The notes below the pieces were generated by a model, which worked only from the letters and a program-made list of their open reading frames with translations, did no database searches and was not told the DNA's origin. From positions 126,871 through 190,870 of the forward strand of contig NZ_LMHK01000001.1 of assembly GCF_001427875.1 (NCBI RefSeq): DNA of 64,000 nucleotides, written 5' to 3'. This document shows positions 21,329 through 29,729 of the stretch, piece by piece. Each line of letters begins with the position of its first letter. Positions within the stretch are counted from its first letter, which is position 1. The position numbers were made by a program, and so were the translations under genes. Source of the stretch: Devosia sp. Root685. GTDB lineage: Bacteria > Pseudomonadota > Alphaproteobacteria > Rhizobiales > Devosiaceae.

Positions 21329-21907
21329 TCACGCGCCGAAGGCGAGCCAGAGGCCGCCGAGGGCGGTCGCGGCGCCGGCGATCCGGGAGAGGGCCTTGCC
21401 ACCGAAACGGCCGAGAGCGAGGCCAAGGCCGATACCGACGGCGTGGAGGACGCCCGTCGCGATGATGAAGCCGATAGCAAATTGCCAGGCGCCGGCTTCG
21501 CCGAGTTCACCCCCATGGGCGTGGCCATGGAAGAAGGCAAAGAAGCCGACCATGGCGGCGACGGCACCGGTCGGTACGGGCAGGGCCAACGCGATGGCGA
21601 TGCCGATGAAGATCACCGAGGCGAGGATGACCGGCTCGACGAAGGGCAAGGGTACGCCCGCAATGGCGGCGGCGAAGCCGACAGCCATGGTGCCGACAAA
21701 GGCGGCGGGGACGATCCAGACGGCGCGGCCGCCCTGCATGGCGGCCCAGAGACCGACGGCGACCATGGCGAGGATATGATCGAGGCCGAAGAGCGGGTGA
21801 CTGAAGCCAGCGGCAAAGGAGCCGTGCTCGCTGGGGTCGAGATGGGCGAAGGCCGGCATGGTGGCGGCAGCGAGGATGGAAAGGGCGATCAGCGTGCGCT
21901 TGAACAT
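21329..21907 (-). CDS. ureJ: HupE/UreJ family membrane protein, probable nickel permease
   Basis: A 192-residue membrane protein with a cleavable-type N-terminus ([30 protein letters not shown]) and about six further hydrophobic segments. The HupE/UreJ signature [20 protein letters not shown] lies near residues 37-56, and a second histidine cluster [12 protein letters not shown] lies near 125-136. Members import nickel or cobalt for urease and hydrogenase. It lies between ureA and ureB, giving the operon its own metal supply; no nik or cbi genes are present in the window. Confidence 0.92.
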   Translation of the reverse strand: MFKRTLIALSILAAATMPAFAHLDPSEHGSFAAGFSHPLFGLDHILAMVAVGLWAAMQGGRAVWIVPAAFVGTMAVGFAAAIAGVPLPFVEPVILASVIFIGIAIALALPVPTGAVAAMVGFFAFFHGHAHGGELGEAGAWQFAIGFIIATGVLHAVGIGLGLALGRFGGKALSRIAGAATALGGLWLAFGA

Positions 21908-21916
21908 GGTGCCTCC

Positions 21917-22219
21917 TTAGCGGATGGGTTGGTGGACGGTGACGAGTTTCGTCCCATCGGGGAAAGTGGCTTCGACCTGCACGTCGTGGATCATTTCGGC
22001 GATGCCTTCCATGACCTGCGCGCGGGTGACGACGTGGGCACCTGCCTCCATCAGCTCGGAGACGGGGCGGCCATCGCGAGCGCCTTCGACGACGAAATCG
22101 GTGATGAGGGCAATGGCCTCGGGGTGGTTGAGTTTGACGCCGCGTTCGAGACGTTTGCGTGCGACAATGGCGGCCATGGCGATGAGCAGCTTGTCTTTTT
22201 CGCGGGGGGTGAGGTTCAT
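21917..22219 (-). CDS. ureA: Urease gamma subunit
   Basis: The smallest urease subunit, 100 residues from ATG 22219 ([20 protein letters not shown]). The motifs [20 protein letters not shown] and [12 protein letters not shown] are textbook UreA. The open frame extends to 22243, but that start would lie closer to the end of ureD and adds eight residues not seen in the family. It follows ureD by 11 bases. Confidence 0.97.
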   Translation of the reverse strand: MNLTPREKDKLLIAMAAIVARKRLERGVKLNHPEAIALITDFVVEGARDGRPVSELMEAGAHVVTRAQVMEGIAEMIHDVQVEATFPDGTKLVTVHQPIR

Positions 22220-22230
22220 CGGCCGTTTTC

Positions 22231-23085
22231 CTAGAGATGCCACAGGCGCGGCAGGGAGCCAGCGCCGGTCAGTTCGATGAGAGTTGGAACCAGAAGTTTG
22301 CGCAGGGCAAGCCCGGTGCGCGCCATGGCCCGGATGACGAGGCGTTCGCCGTTGGCGCTGGCGGCGATCAGACCAGTGGCCGGATAAAGGGCGCGGACGC
22401 GGCCGAGGAGTTGCTCGGCTTTATCGGCGCTTGCGGCCACGTGGAGGATGGACGCAAAAGCGCGGCAACCGCGCAGGAGCGACAGGCCATCGCGCTCGCT
22501 GCCATCGCCGGTGAGGCGGGTTGCCTCGGCGTGGATGAGGCGGTCGCCGCGATAGATGCGCCAGGTGTCGGAGAATTGCGCGTCGCGCGCTTCTTCGCCC
22601 ATGGCATCGCGCCCGAGCAGGACAGCCTCGAGGGCGGTCAACGTTGCGCCTTCCTCGAGGCGAATGGTCAGGCGGCGATCGAGCTTGCTGGCGGCAAAGA
22701 GAATGGTTTCCTGGGGGAGCCAATCGAGATGGGCGCCGGCGCCGACGGTAATGTCGGCTTCGACATGGGCCGTGTCGCCCGTCGAGCGATAGCTGCGCTC
22801 GCAAGCCTGGGTGGTGATAACGAGCCGGCCCGCGGGCGCAACGTCGGCGCCCCAGCGCAAATGGTCGCCGCCCGTAATGCCGCCCGCAGTATTGATAAAG
22901 ACGGCTTCAAGTGCAGATGAATGGGTGCGCGGCAGGCGGATCTTGCCGCACCCTTCCTGGAAAAGCGTTTGGATACAGGTATTTCCGTCACGTTGCTTGG
23001 TGCTGATATGCGCGACACCCCGTGCTCGCTGCAGCGCAGGGCGAGGTGAAAACGCCTCCAAAACCGGCAAAACGGCGAAATTCAT
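22231..23085 (-). CDS. ureD: Urease accessory protein UreD
   Basis: UreD is the scaffold that binds apo-urease and recruits UreF and UreG for nickel insertion. The 284-residue protein has the family features: [14 protein letters not shown] near residue 66, [11 protein letters not shown] near 91 and [10 protein letters not shown] near 118. As the first gene of the urease operon, it shares the 77-base gap 23086-23162 with a divergent small secreted-protein gene; the urease promoter should lie there. I see no clear sigma-54 or Fur-type box. Confidence 0.95.
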   Translation of the reverse strand: MNFAVLPVLEAFSPRPALQRARGVAHISTKQRDGNTCIQTLFQEGCGKIRLPRTHSSALEAVFINTAGGITGGDHLRWGADVAPAGRLVITTQACERSYRSTGDTAHVEADITVGAGAHLDWLPQETILFAASKLDRRLTIRLEEGATLTALEAVLLGRDAMGEEARDAQFSDTWRIYRGDRLIHAEATRLTGDGSERDGLSLLRGCRAFASILHVAASADKAEQLLGRVRALYPATGLIAASANGERLVIRAMARTGLALRKLLVPTLIELTGAGSLPRLWHL

Positions 23086-23162
23086 TGCAACGATCCTGCG
23101 ATCATCTCGTTGTCTAGGCGAGCAAGCGCTCTTTCATAGAGAATTTTCAAGAGGTTATAGAA

Positions 23163-23498
23163 ATGACCATCAAATCTGTTTTGTCTGTTGCTGCAATTAC
23201 CGTCGCTCTGTCGGGTGCTGCCTTTGCACAGGGTATGACGATCAATGGTGCCGCCGTTTCCGAAACCGATATGCCGGCCGTTCAGGAACGCTGCGACATG
23301 CTGGCCACTGCCGATAGCACTCAGGCGCTTTCGACTGGTTCGGAAACCGATACCAACGATAACGCTTCGGCTGACGATGACAGCGCGACCACGGAAAAAA
23401 CGCCGGGGGTCAACGAGAGCGCCAATGCAACGTCGACAATCGATCTTGAAACGATCGACCTGCAGGCTTGCGTCGATGGCGGCTTCGTCACTCAATAA
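23163..23498 (+). CDS. Small secreted acidic protein of unknown function
   Basis: A 111-residue protein with a signal peptide ending near residue 22 (SVAAITVALSGAAFAQ). The mature part is acidic and rich in Ser, Thr, Asp and Asn (ETDTNDNASADDDSATTEK), so it is probably disordered, with two cysteines, near residue 44 (ERCDM) and near the end (LQACVDGG), that could form a disulfide. I do not recognise a family. The start ATG at 23163 follows AAGAGG. It is transcribed divergently from ureD and followed by a strong terminator. Confidence 0.75.
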   Translation: MTIKSVLSVAAITVALSGAAFAQGMTINGAAVSETDMPAVQERCDMLATADSTQALSTGSETDTNDNASADDDSATTEKTPGVNESANATSTIDLETIDLQACVDGGFVTQ

Positions 23499-23520
23499 TC
23501 GGTCGCTTTCAGCGGCTAAG

Positions 23521-23553
23521 AAAGGCATCTGGCTTCGGTCAGGTGCCTTTTTT
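23521..23553 (+). terminator. Rho-independent terminator after the small secreted protein gene
   Basis: An 11-bp stem AAAGGCATCTG / CAGGTGCCTTT with one G-T wobble, loop GCTTCGGT and a run of T at 23548-23553. It ends the + strand transcript and abuts the stop codon of the converging urtE gene. Confidence 0.9.
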
Positions 23554-24257
23554 CATACCATAAGGTGCTTGCGCACGTCCGGCCGGTCGAGATCGCTCGC
23601 CGGGCCTTGGTGCATGATTTCGCCGCGGTCCATGACGTAGATATCGTCCGAGATTTCGCGGCAGAAATCGAGGAATTGCTCGACCAAGAGGATCGTCATG
23701 CCCTTTTCGTCGCGCAGGAATTGCAGGGCGCGGCCGATGTCCTTGATGATCGAGGGCTGGATACCTTCGGTTGGTTCATCGAGGACCAGAACTTTGGGTC
23801 GGGTGACCAGAGCGCGGCCGATTGCAAGCTGCTGCTGCTGGCCACCCGAGAGATCGCCGCCCCGCCGCCCAAGCATGGATTCTAGGACCGGGAACAGCTC
23901 GAAGATGTAATTGGGGATGTTTCTTTCGCTGCGCGCGAGCCCGGCATAGCCGGTTTCGAGGTTTTCCTTGACCGTCAGCAGCGGGAATATCTCGCGACCC
24001 TGCGGGACATAGCCGAGGCCCATACGCGCGCGCTTATAGGGTGGCGTTTTTTTGAGCACGTCGCTGCCAAAAGTTATGGCACCGGACGAGATGTGGTTGA
24101 TGCCGGTGATGGCGCGAAGGGTCGAGGATTTGCCGACACCATTGCGGCCGAGCACGGCGGTGATTTTTCCGGGCTGGCAGTCGATAGAGACGCCCTTCAG
24201 CGCTTGTGCGGCGCCATAGTGGAGGTCGATGGAACTGATCGAGAGGGCTGCGGTCAT
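23553..24257 (-). CDS. urtE: Urea ABC transporter ATP-binding protein UrtE
   Basis: One of two cytoplasmic ATPases of the urea importer, similar to LivF. From ATG 24257 it has 234 residues; the longer frame to 24344 is ruled out because it overlaps urtD by about 90 bases, whereas 24257 gives the usual four-base ATGA overlap. The Walker A is GRNGVGKSSTLRAI near residue 37, the signature LSGGQQQQLAIGRAL near 133 and Walker B VLVLDEPTEGIQPS near 157. It is the last gene of the urtABCDE operon. Confidence 0.96.
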   Translation of the reverse strand: MTAALSISSIDLHYGAAQALKGVSIDCQPGKITAVLGRNGVGKSSTLRAITGINHISSGAITFGSDVLKKTPPYKRARMGLGYVPQGREIFPLLTVKENLETGYAGLARSERNIPNYIFELFPVLESMLGRRGGDLSGGQQQQLAIGRALVTRPKVLVLDEPTEGIQPSIIKDIGRALQFLRDEKGMTILLVEQFLDFCREISDDIYVMDRGEIMHQGPASDLDRPDVRKHLMV

Positions 24258-25003
24258 CGTCCAAGGTACCTTTCGATCACGGCGGGATTGGCGCTGACCT
24301 GATCGAGGGTGCCTTCGGCTAGCACGGCGCCTTCGGCGAGGCACACGACGCGCGAACCCAGTTCGCGTACAAAGCTCATGTCGTGTTCGACGACGACGAC
24401 AGATCGGGTCTGGGCGATTTCGCGTAGCAGTTTCGCAGTCTCCTCGGTCTCGCTGTCGGTCATGCCGGCGACGGGTTCATCGACGAGCAGGAGCTTGGGA
24501 TCTTGTGCAAGCAGCATGCCAATTTCGAGCCATTGCTTTTGGCCATGGCTGAGATTGGCGGCGAACTCGTCCTTGCGGTGGAGAAGGCGGACGGTTTCGA
24601 GGATTTCGGTGATGCGCGCCACGTCGTCGTCGCTGGCGGTGTAAAAGAGCGTGGCGAAAATGCCGCGCGGCTTTTTCAGCGCCATTTCGAGATTGTCCCA
24701 GATCGTGTGGCTCTCAAAGACAGTCGGCTTCTGGAATTTGCGGCCGATGCCGAGATTGGCGATCGTGGCTTCGTCGAGCTTGGTGAGGTCTGTGCGGCCA
24801 TCGAACATGACTTCGCCAGCATCGGGGCGGGTCTTGCCGGTGATGATGTCCATCATCGTGGTCTTGCCCGCGCCATTGGGGCCGATGATGGCCAGCATTT
24901 CGGTGGGGCGGACAATGATCGAGAGATTGTTGATGGCCCTAAAACCGTCGAAGGCGACGGACACGCCATTGAGGTAGAGCATCGTGTCTTGAACTTTGCT
25001 CAT
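24254..25003 (-). CDS. urtD: Urea ABC transporter ATP-binding protein UrtD
   Basis: The LivG-like ATPase of the urea importer, 249 residues from ATG 25003 (MSKVQDTMLYLNGVSVAFDG). The Walker A is GPNGAGKTTMMDIITG, the family ABC signature region is NLSHGQKQWLEIGMLLAQ and Walker B is LLLVDEPVAGMTDSE. The signature starts LSHGQ rather than LSGGQ, which is normal for UrtD. The frame extends far upstream to 25204 but would then overlap urtC by nearly 200 bases. The gap to urtC is four bases. Confidence 0.96.
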   Translation of the reverse strand: MSKVQDTMLYLNGVSVAFDGFRAINNLSIIVRPTEMLAIIGPNGAGKTTMMDIITGKTRPDAGEVMFDGRTDLTKLDEATIANLGIGRKFQKPTVFESHTIWDNLEMALKKPRGIFATLFYTASDDDVARITEILETVRLLHRKDEFAANLSHGQKQWLEIGMLLAQDPKLLLVDEPVAGMTDSETEETAKLLREIAQTRSVVVVEHDMSFVRELGSRVVCLAEGAVLAEGTLDQVSANPAVIERYLGR

Positions 25004-25007
25004 GGGT

Positions 25008-26207
25008 TTACTCCGCCGGCCGAGGTTGGGGATTGTCGAAAGTCGATGGATCTTCACCGCGCTCGATGTCGGCGGATTGGGCCGGGCTCGGCGTCGCCGG
25101 TTCTTCAACTTTCTTGCGGCGGGCGCCGAAGACTTGTTTCCAGAGGCCGACAATGCCTTTGGGGAGGAAGAGGGTGACGAAGATGAAGAGCGCGCCGAGA
25201 GCAAAGAGCCAGAACTCGGGGAGGGCGCTGGTGAACCAGGATTTGCCGAGATTGACGACGATGGCGCCGATGATGGGGCCGATCAGCGTGCCGCGGCCGC
25301 CGACGGCGGTCCAGATAACAACCTCGATGGAATTACCGGGCTCGAATTCGCCGGGATTGATGATGCCGACCTGTGGCACATAGAGCGCGCCGGCAATGCC
25401 CGCCATGATGGCCGATACGGTGAAGGCGAAGAGTTTTACGTATTCGACGCGGTAGCCAATGAAACGCGTGCGGCTTTCGGCGTCGCGGACGGCGACCATG
25501 ACTTTTCCAAGCTTGGAATTGACGATCATCGAGCAGACGAGGACCGAGAGGGCAAGGGCGATGGCCGTTGAGGAGAAGAGGATGACGCGGGTGGTCTGGG
25601 CCTGGACGGGGGCGCCGAGGATGTCCTTGAAGTCGGTGAGGCCGTTATTGCCGCCAAAGCCCATGTCGTTGCGGAAGAAGGCGAGCAGCAGGGCGAAGGT
25701 CATCGCCTGGGTGATGATCGAGAGATAAACGCCGGTCACGCGGCTGCGGAACGCGAAGAAGCCGAAGATGAAGGCGAGGAGGCCGGGTACCACCACGACC
25801 ATGGCCATGGCGAACCAGAAATTGTCGAAGCCGAGCCAGTACCAGGGCAGTTCCTTCCAATTGAGGAAGACCATGAAGTCGGGGAGCGTCGGATTGCCAT
25901 AGACGCCGCGCGTGCCGATCTGGCGCATGAGATACATACCCATGGCATAGCCGCCGAGCGCGAAGAAGGCGCTGTGGCCGAGCGAAAGAATGCCGCAATA
26001 GCCCCAGACGAGATCGAGTGCCAAGGCGAGGATCGCGTAGCTGAGATATTTGCCGAGCAGCGAGACGAGGTAGGTCGGGACGTGGCCGAATTGGCCCGGG
26101 GGGATCAGGAGATTTGCCACGGGCACGTAGACGGCTACGGCGAGGAAAATGCCGATGACCCAGACGGCCTTCTTATCGAGCGCGCGGAACAGGGCTTGGG
26201 TCAGCAT
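25008..26207 (-). CDS. urtC: Urea ABC transporter permease UrtC
   Basis: A LivM-like inner-membrane permease of 399 residues from ATG 26207. About ten transmembrane segments are visible. The motif GYCGILSLGHSAFFALGGYA near residue 70 is characteristic of UrtC/LivM. The C-terminal 50 residues are cytoplasmic and charged (KVEEPATPSPAQSADIERGE). It forms the membrane channel with UrtB. A palindromic repeat fills the 157-base gap to urtB. Confidence 0.96.
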   Translation of the reverse strand: MLTQALFRALDKKAVWVIGIFLAVAVYVPVANLLIPPGQFGHVPTYLVSLLGKYLSYAILALALDLVWGYCGILSLGHSAFFALGGYAMGMYLMRQIGTRGVYGNPTLPDFMVFLNWKELPWYWLGFDNFWFAMAMVVVVPGLLAFIFGFFAFRSRVTGVYLSIITQAMTFALLLAFFRNDMGFGGNNGLTDFKDILGAPVQAQTTRVILFSSTAIALALSVLVCSMIVNSKLGKVMVAVRDAESRTRFIGYRVEYVKLFAFTVSAIMAGIAGALYVPQVGIINPGEFEPGNSIEVVIWTAVGGRGTLIGPIIGAIVVNLGKSWFTSALPEFWLFALGALFIFVTLFLPKGIVGLWKQVFGARRKKVEEPATPSPAQSADIERGEDPSTFDNPQPRPAE

Positions 26208-26233
26208 GGGCAGGCTCCAGTCTTGGGAAGAAT

Positions 26234-26355
26234 CCCCCTCATCCGGCGCTGCGCGCCACCTTCTCCCCAAGAGGGAGAAGAATAAGAGGTGGGCACCATT
26301 CCTCTCCCACTTGGGGAGAGGGTGGATCGGGCGCAGCCCGAGACGGGTGAGGGGG
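26234..26355. repeat. Inverted pair of CCCCTCATCCG...CTTCTCCCC repeats between urtB and urtC
   Basis: The left copy reads CCCCCTCATCCGGCGCTGCG and later CACCTTCTCCCCAAG. The right copy, read on the minus strand, is CCCCCTCACCCGTCTCGGGC with CACCCTCTCCCCAAGTGGG. The two copies face each other across about 20 bases and would form a long imperfect hairpin in the urt mRNA. The family is common between genes in Hyphomicrobiales. Confidence 0.8.
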
Positions 26356-26364
26356 CATTCACCA

Positions 26365-27978
26365 TCATTGTTCGATCGCCCTTCCCTTGAGGGCGAACAG
26401 CCCTCTTGGACGGCGCTGGATGAAGAGGATGATCAGCACCAGGATCAGGATCTTGCCCAGAACCGCCCCGGCATAGGGTTCGAGGAATTTGTTGGCGATG
26501 CCGAGCGTCAGGGCGCCGACGAAGGTGCCCCAGAGATTGCCGACGCCGCCGAAGACCACGACCATAAAACTGTCGATGATGTAGTTCTGGCCGAGGTTGG
26601 GGGAGATGTTGTCGATCTGGGTGAGCGCAACACCGGCAAGGCCGGCAATGCCGGAGCCGAGGCCGAAGGTCATGGCGTCGACAAAGGGGGTGCGGATGCC
26701 CATGGCGGAGGCCATGCGGCGGTTTTGGGTGACGGCGCGCATCTGGAGGCCAAGCGGGGTGCGGTTGAGGATCAGCAGGAGCATGAAGAAGACGATCAGT
26801 GCGAAGATGACGATCCAGAAGCGGTTGTAGGTGATGGCGAGGCCGAAGAAGTCGGTGGAGCCCGACATCCAGGTGGGGGCGATGACCATCTGGTTGGTGG
26901 GGCCGAAAATCGAGCGCACGGTTTGTTGCAGGATGAGCGACAAGCCCCAGGTGGCGAGGAGGGTTTCGAGGGGGCGGCCATAGAGCCAGCGGATGATGCC
27001 GCGCTCGATGCCGACACCGATGGCGCCCGTGACGAGGAATGCGACGGGCAGGGCGATGAGCAGGGAATAATCGAGCAGGCCCGGGAAGCTCTGCCGGATG
27101 ACGAGTTGCGTGAGGAAGGTTGTGTAGGCGCCGAGCATGACCATTTCGCCGTGGGCCATGTTGATGACGCCCATGACGCCGAAGGTGATGGCAAGGCCAA
27201 TGGCGGCGAGGAGGAGAACCGAGCCGAGCGAGACGCCGAACCAGACGTTTTGTAGCGCACCCCAGACGGCGCGGCCCTGTTCGAGGCCGGAAATGGCGGA
27301 TTGGATGGTTGGTTTTACGGGGTCGGGGGCGGAGGCGAGGGCGCCGGTGAGGATGGTGATGGCGTTGCGGCTGGCGCCGGCGACGATCTGCGGCACGGCG
27401 GCGGTTTTGTCCTCGACGCTGGCGTCTTCGCTGCCGAGAACGGTCACGGCGCGGGCGGTCTGCATGGCGCTCAAGACGGTCGCGTCGGTTTCGGCTGAGA
27501 TAGCCTCGTCGAGCAAGGGCAGGTTGGCGGCGTCGGGCTTGGCAAGGAAGCCCTGGGCGGCGGCGAGGCGCGTGCGGGGATTGTCGCTCATCAGCGTCAT
27601 ACCGGCGAGGGCGGCGGAAATATCGCGCCGGAGGCTGTTGTTGACGCGGATGCGGGAAAGGTCAGCTTCGGCGCCGAGATCGACGGTTTCGCCGGTCAGC
27701 GGATCGGTGACGGTGGAACCGGTCTGGATGAGGACGCGACCGGAGGTTTTGTCGGCATAAAGATTGCCATCGGCGAGGGCGGTGAGGACGGGGACGACGC
27801 TGTTGTCGCCGGTAGAGGCGAGATCGACGACGATCTGGGTGAGTTCCTTGAGGCTTGCCTCGCCCATGGCGGCGATCTGGGCCGGGATGTCCACGGCGGT
27901 GTCTTGTGCGCGAGCGATTTGGGCGGGGAGGAGAAGCGACAGGGTGAGCAGCGCCAGGCGGAGAAGGTGAGTCAGCAT
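26365..27978 (-). CDS. urtB: Urea ABC transporter permease UrtB
   Basis: A LivH-like permease of 537 residues from ATG 27978. Proteobacterial UrtB proteins carry an N-terminal periplasmic extension, seen here: a signal peptide MLTHLLRLALLTLSLLLPAQ, then about 200 residues of helical repeat-like sequence before the first membrane helix (VSLGSVLLLAAIGLAITFGV). The motif GVMGVINMAHGEMVMLGAY follows. The open frame continues upstream to 28356 only because the palindromic repeat has no stops; it would read through the repeat and into urtA, so it is rejected. Confidence 0.95.
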   Translation of the reverse strand: MLTHLLRLALLTLSLLLPAQIARAQDTAVDIPAQIAAMGEASLKELTQIVVDLASTGDNSVVPVLTALADGNLYADKTSGRVLIQTGSTVTDPLTGETVDLGAEADLSRIRVNNSLRRDISAALAGMTLMSDNPRTRLAAAQGFLAKPDAANLPLLDEAISAETDATVLSAMQTARAVTVLGSEDASVEDKTAAVPQIVAGASRNAITILTGALASAPDPVKPTIQSAISGLEQGRAVWGALQNVWFGVSLGSVLLLAAIGLAITFGVMGVINMAHGEMVMLGAYTTFLTQLVIRQSFPGLLDYSLLIALPVAFLVTGAIGVGIERGIIRWLYGRPLETLLATWGLSLILQQTVRSIFGPTNQMVIAPTWMSGSTDFFGLAITYNRFWIVIFALIVFFMLLLILNRTPLGLQMRAVTQNRRMASAMGIRTPFVDAMTFGLGSGIAGLAGVALTQIDNISPNLGQNYIIDSFMVVVFGGVGNLWGTFVGALTLGIANKFLEPYAGAVLGKILILVLIILFIQRRPRGLFALKGRAIEQ

Positions 27979-28032
27979 CGCTTGGGAAGTCCTTGTCGTT
28001 CTTTGGGAATTGGAGGGAGTAGTGATTGCCGC

Positions 28033-28150
28033 CACCCCCTCCCATCCTCCCCCATCAAGGGGGAGGTGCTGTATCGAGTTTGGGGCAGGTTGCTTGCCCA
28101 ATACGCTGGCCCGACACCTCCCCCTTGATGGGGGAGGCTGGGAGGGGGTG
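28033..28150. repeat. Long palindromic repeat between urtA and urtB (CCTCCCCCATCAAGGGGGAGG type)
   Basis: The left arm, 28033-28068, contains CCTCCCCCATCAAGGGGGAG; the right arm, 28115-28150, is its near-perfect reverse complement. Each arm can also fold on itself. The middle contains GTATCGAGTTTGGGGCAGG and a TTGCTTGCCC segment. A diverged copy with an interruption is at 58069-58263. It lies in the urtA-urtB gap, where a hairpin could help keep urtA mRNA more abundant than the downstream genes. Confidence 0.85.
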
Positions 28151-28189
28151 ATTGGCGGGGGCAGTTTATGCCGAGCCCGCCGTGGCCCC

Positions 28190-29488
28190 TTACTGCGCAG
28201 CGGCGCCGCAGGTTTTGGTTTCGGTGTTGTAATTGCCGCAGTTGATTGGGGCGGTCCAATCGGCTTCGAGCATCTTGGATTCCGGCAGGTAGTCGGACCA
28301 TGCGTCGCCGGGGACGAGGTCTTCGGTTTCCCAGACCACGAAGAACTGGCCGTCATCCTGGATTTCGCCGATCAGCACGGGCTTGGTGATGTGGTGGTTA
28401 GGGAGCATTTTGGCGACGCCGCCGGTCAGGTTCGGGGTTTCGAGGCCGACGATGGAGTCGATCACGGCGTCGGCTTCGGTCGAGCCGGCAGCTTCCACGG
28501 CCTTCACCCAGAGGTTGAAGCCGATCATGTGGGCTTCCATCGGGTCATTGGTGACGCGCGTGTCGGAGCCGATGAATTTTTGCCAATCGGCGATGAAAGC
28601 AGCGTTTTCGGGGGTATCGACCGACATGAAGTAGTTCCAGGCGGCGAGGTGGCCCACGAGCGGGGTGGTGTCGAAGCCGGAGAGTTCTTCTTCGCCGACC
28701 GAGAAGGCGACGACCGGGATGTCTTCGGCCTTGATGCCCTGGTTGCCCAGTTCACGATAGAACGGCACGTTGGCGTCGCCGTTGATGGTCGAAACCACGG
28801 CGGTCTTCTTGCCGGCCGAACCAAAAGCCTTGATGTCGGAGACGATGGTCTGCCAATCGGAATGACCGAAGGGCGTGTAGTTGATCATGATGTCTTCTTT
28901 GGCGACGCCCTTGTCGAGCAGGTACTGCTCGAGAATCTTGTTGGTCGTCTGCGGATAGACATAGTCGGTGCCGGCGAGGACCCAGCGCTCGACGCCTTCT
29001 TCATTGGCGAGGTAGTCGACGGCCGGGATGGCCTGTTGGTTCGGGGAGGCGCCGGTGTAGAAGACGTTGCGCTGGGATTCTTCGCCTTCGTACTGGACGG
29101 GGTAGAAGAGCAGCGAATTCAGTTCTTCAAAGACCGGCAGCACGGACTTGCGGCAGACCGAGGTCCAGCAGCCGAAAACCACGTCGACGTCATCGACTTC
29201 GATCAACTGGCGGGCGAGTTCGGCGGCCAGCGGCCAATCGGAGGCAATGTCGACCACGACGGGTTCGAGCTTTTTGCCGAGAACGCCGCCCTTGGCGTTT
29301 TGCTGTTCGATCAGGAACAGCATGGTGTCCTTGAGGGTGGTTTCCGAAATCGCCATCGTGCCCGAGAGCGAATGGAGGATACCGACCTTGATGGTGTCGT
29401 CCTGCGCCATGGCCGGAACCATGGGCAGGGTAAGGCTGCCGGCGAGAGCCGCAGCGAGCAGGGCGCTTTTGGCGCGCGAGAAGTTCAT
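28190..29488 (-). CDS. urtA: Urea ABC transporter substrate-binding protein UrtA
   Basis: The periplasmic urea receptor, 432 residues with a signal peptide to about residue 28 (AGSLTLPMVPAMAQD). The mature start DDTIKVGILHSLSGTMAISE and the later FGCWTSVCRKSVLPVFEELN, with LLFYPVQYEGEESQ just after it, are typical of UrtA/AmiC-like binding proteins. It is the first gene of the urt operon and is divergent from the NCS1-type kinase gene, with 241 bases between the starts. A GAGGGAC ribosome-binding site lies just upstream. Confidence 0.97.
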   Translation of the reverse strand: MNFSRAKSALLAAALAGSLTLPMVPAMAQDDTIKVGILHSLSGTMAISETTLKDTMLFLIEQQNAKGGVLGKKLEPVVVDIASDWPLAAELARQLIEVDDVDVVFGCWTSVCRKSVLPVFEELNSLLFYPVQYEGEESQRNVFYTGASPNQQAIPAVDYLANEEGVERWVLAGTDYVYPQTTNKILEQYLLDKGVAKEDIMINYTPFGHSDWQTIVSDIKAFGSAGKKTAVVSTINGDANVPFYRELGNQGIKAEDIPVVAFSVGEEELSGFDTTPLVGHLAAWNYFMSVDTPENAAFIADWQKFIGSDTRVTNDPMEAHMIGFNLWVKAVEAAGSTEADAVIDSIVGLETPNLTGGVAKMLPNHHITKPVLIGEIQDDGQFFVVWETEDLVPGDAWSDYLPESKMLEADWTAPINCGNYNTETKTCGAAAQ

Positions 29489-29729
29489 GTGTTCGTCCCT
29501 CTAGTTTGTTTGACCCCAGGAGACAGCCAAGGGAGGCGCCTCGATGGGGGCACCTGAGACGATTTTTTTGCCTCCCCCTATACGTCGATTGACGTAACTG
29601 GCTGAGGGGCAGATTCCGCCTGCCGCCGGAAGCACCTGAAAAACCGCGTGATTTTACGAAAATCCATGCTAAGACTGGCATGGCGAAAATTTGTGCAGCG
29701 CGACGGATTGGTTAAGGCTTGAGCGGATA
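29489..29729. promoter_or_regulatory. Divergent urtA / sensor-kinase promoter region
   Basis: This 241-base gap must hold the promoters of both the urt operon and the kinase-regulator pair. It contains TACGTC-GATT-GACGTA at 29581-29596, a perfect 6-bp inverted repeat spaced by four bases. Sites of the TACGT type with dyad symmetry are typical of NarL/FixJ (LuxR-type) response regulators. A second dyad, CCATGC-N8-GCATGG, is at 29664-29683. No sigma-54 promoter was recognised. Binding is inferred. Confidence 0.5.
29581..29596. promoter_or_regulatory. Putative LuxR-type response regulator operator
   Basis: The sequence TACGTCGATTGACGTA has perfect 6-bp arms around a 4-base centre. It lies 92 bases from the urtA start codon and 133 bases from the kinase start. 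A LuxR-HTH response regulator is encoded directly after the kinase, so it is the natural candidate to bind here. I saw no second copy when reading the other upstream regions by eye. Confidence 0.45.

Noticed and set aside
23086..23162. NtrC or sigma-54 elements upstream of ureD
   Set aside because: I looked for TGGCAC-N5-TTGC and the NtrC dyad and found no convincing match in the 77-base gap.
27979..28356. N-terminal extension of urtB up to 28356
   Set aside because: It reads through the palindromic repeat and into urtA. The signal peptide starting at 27978 fixes the true start.
29664..29683. CCATGC-N8-GCATGG as an additional operator in the urtA/kinase gap
   Set aside because: The arms are only six bases and the site has no match to a known regulator class; I mention it in the region entry but do not call it separately.
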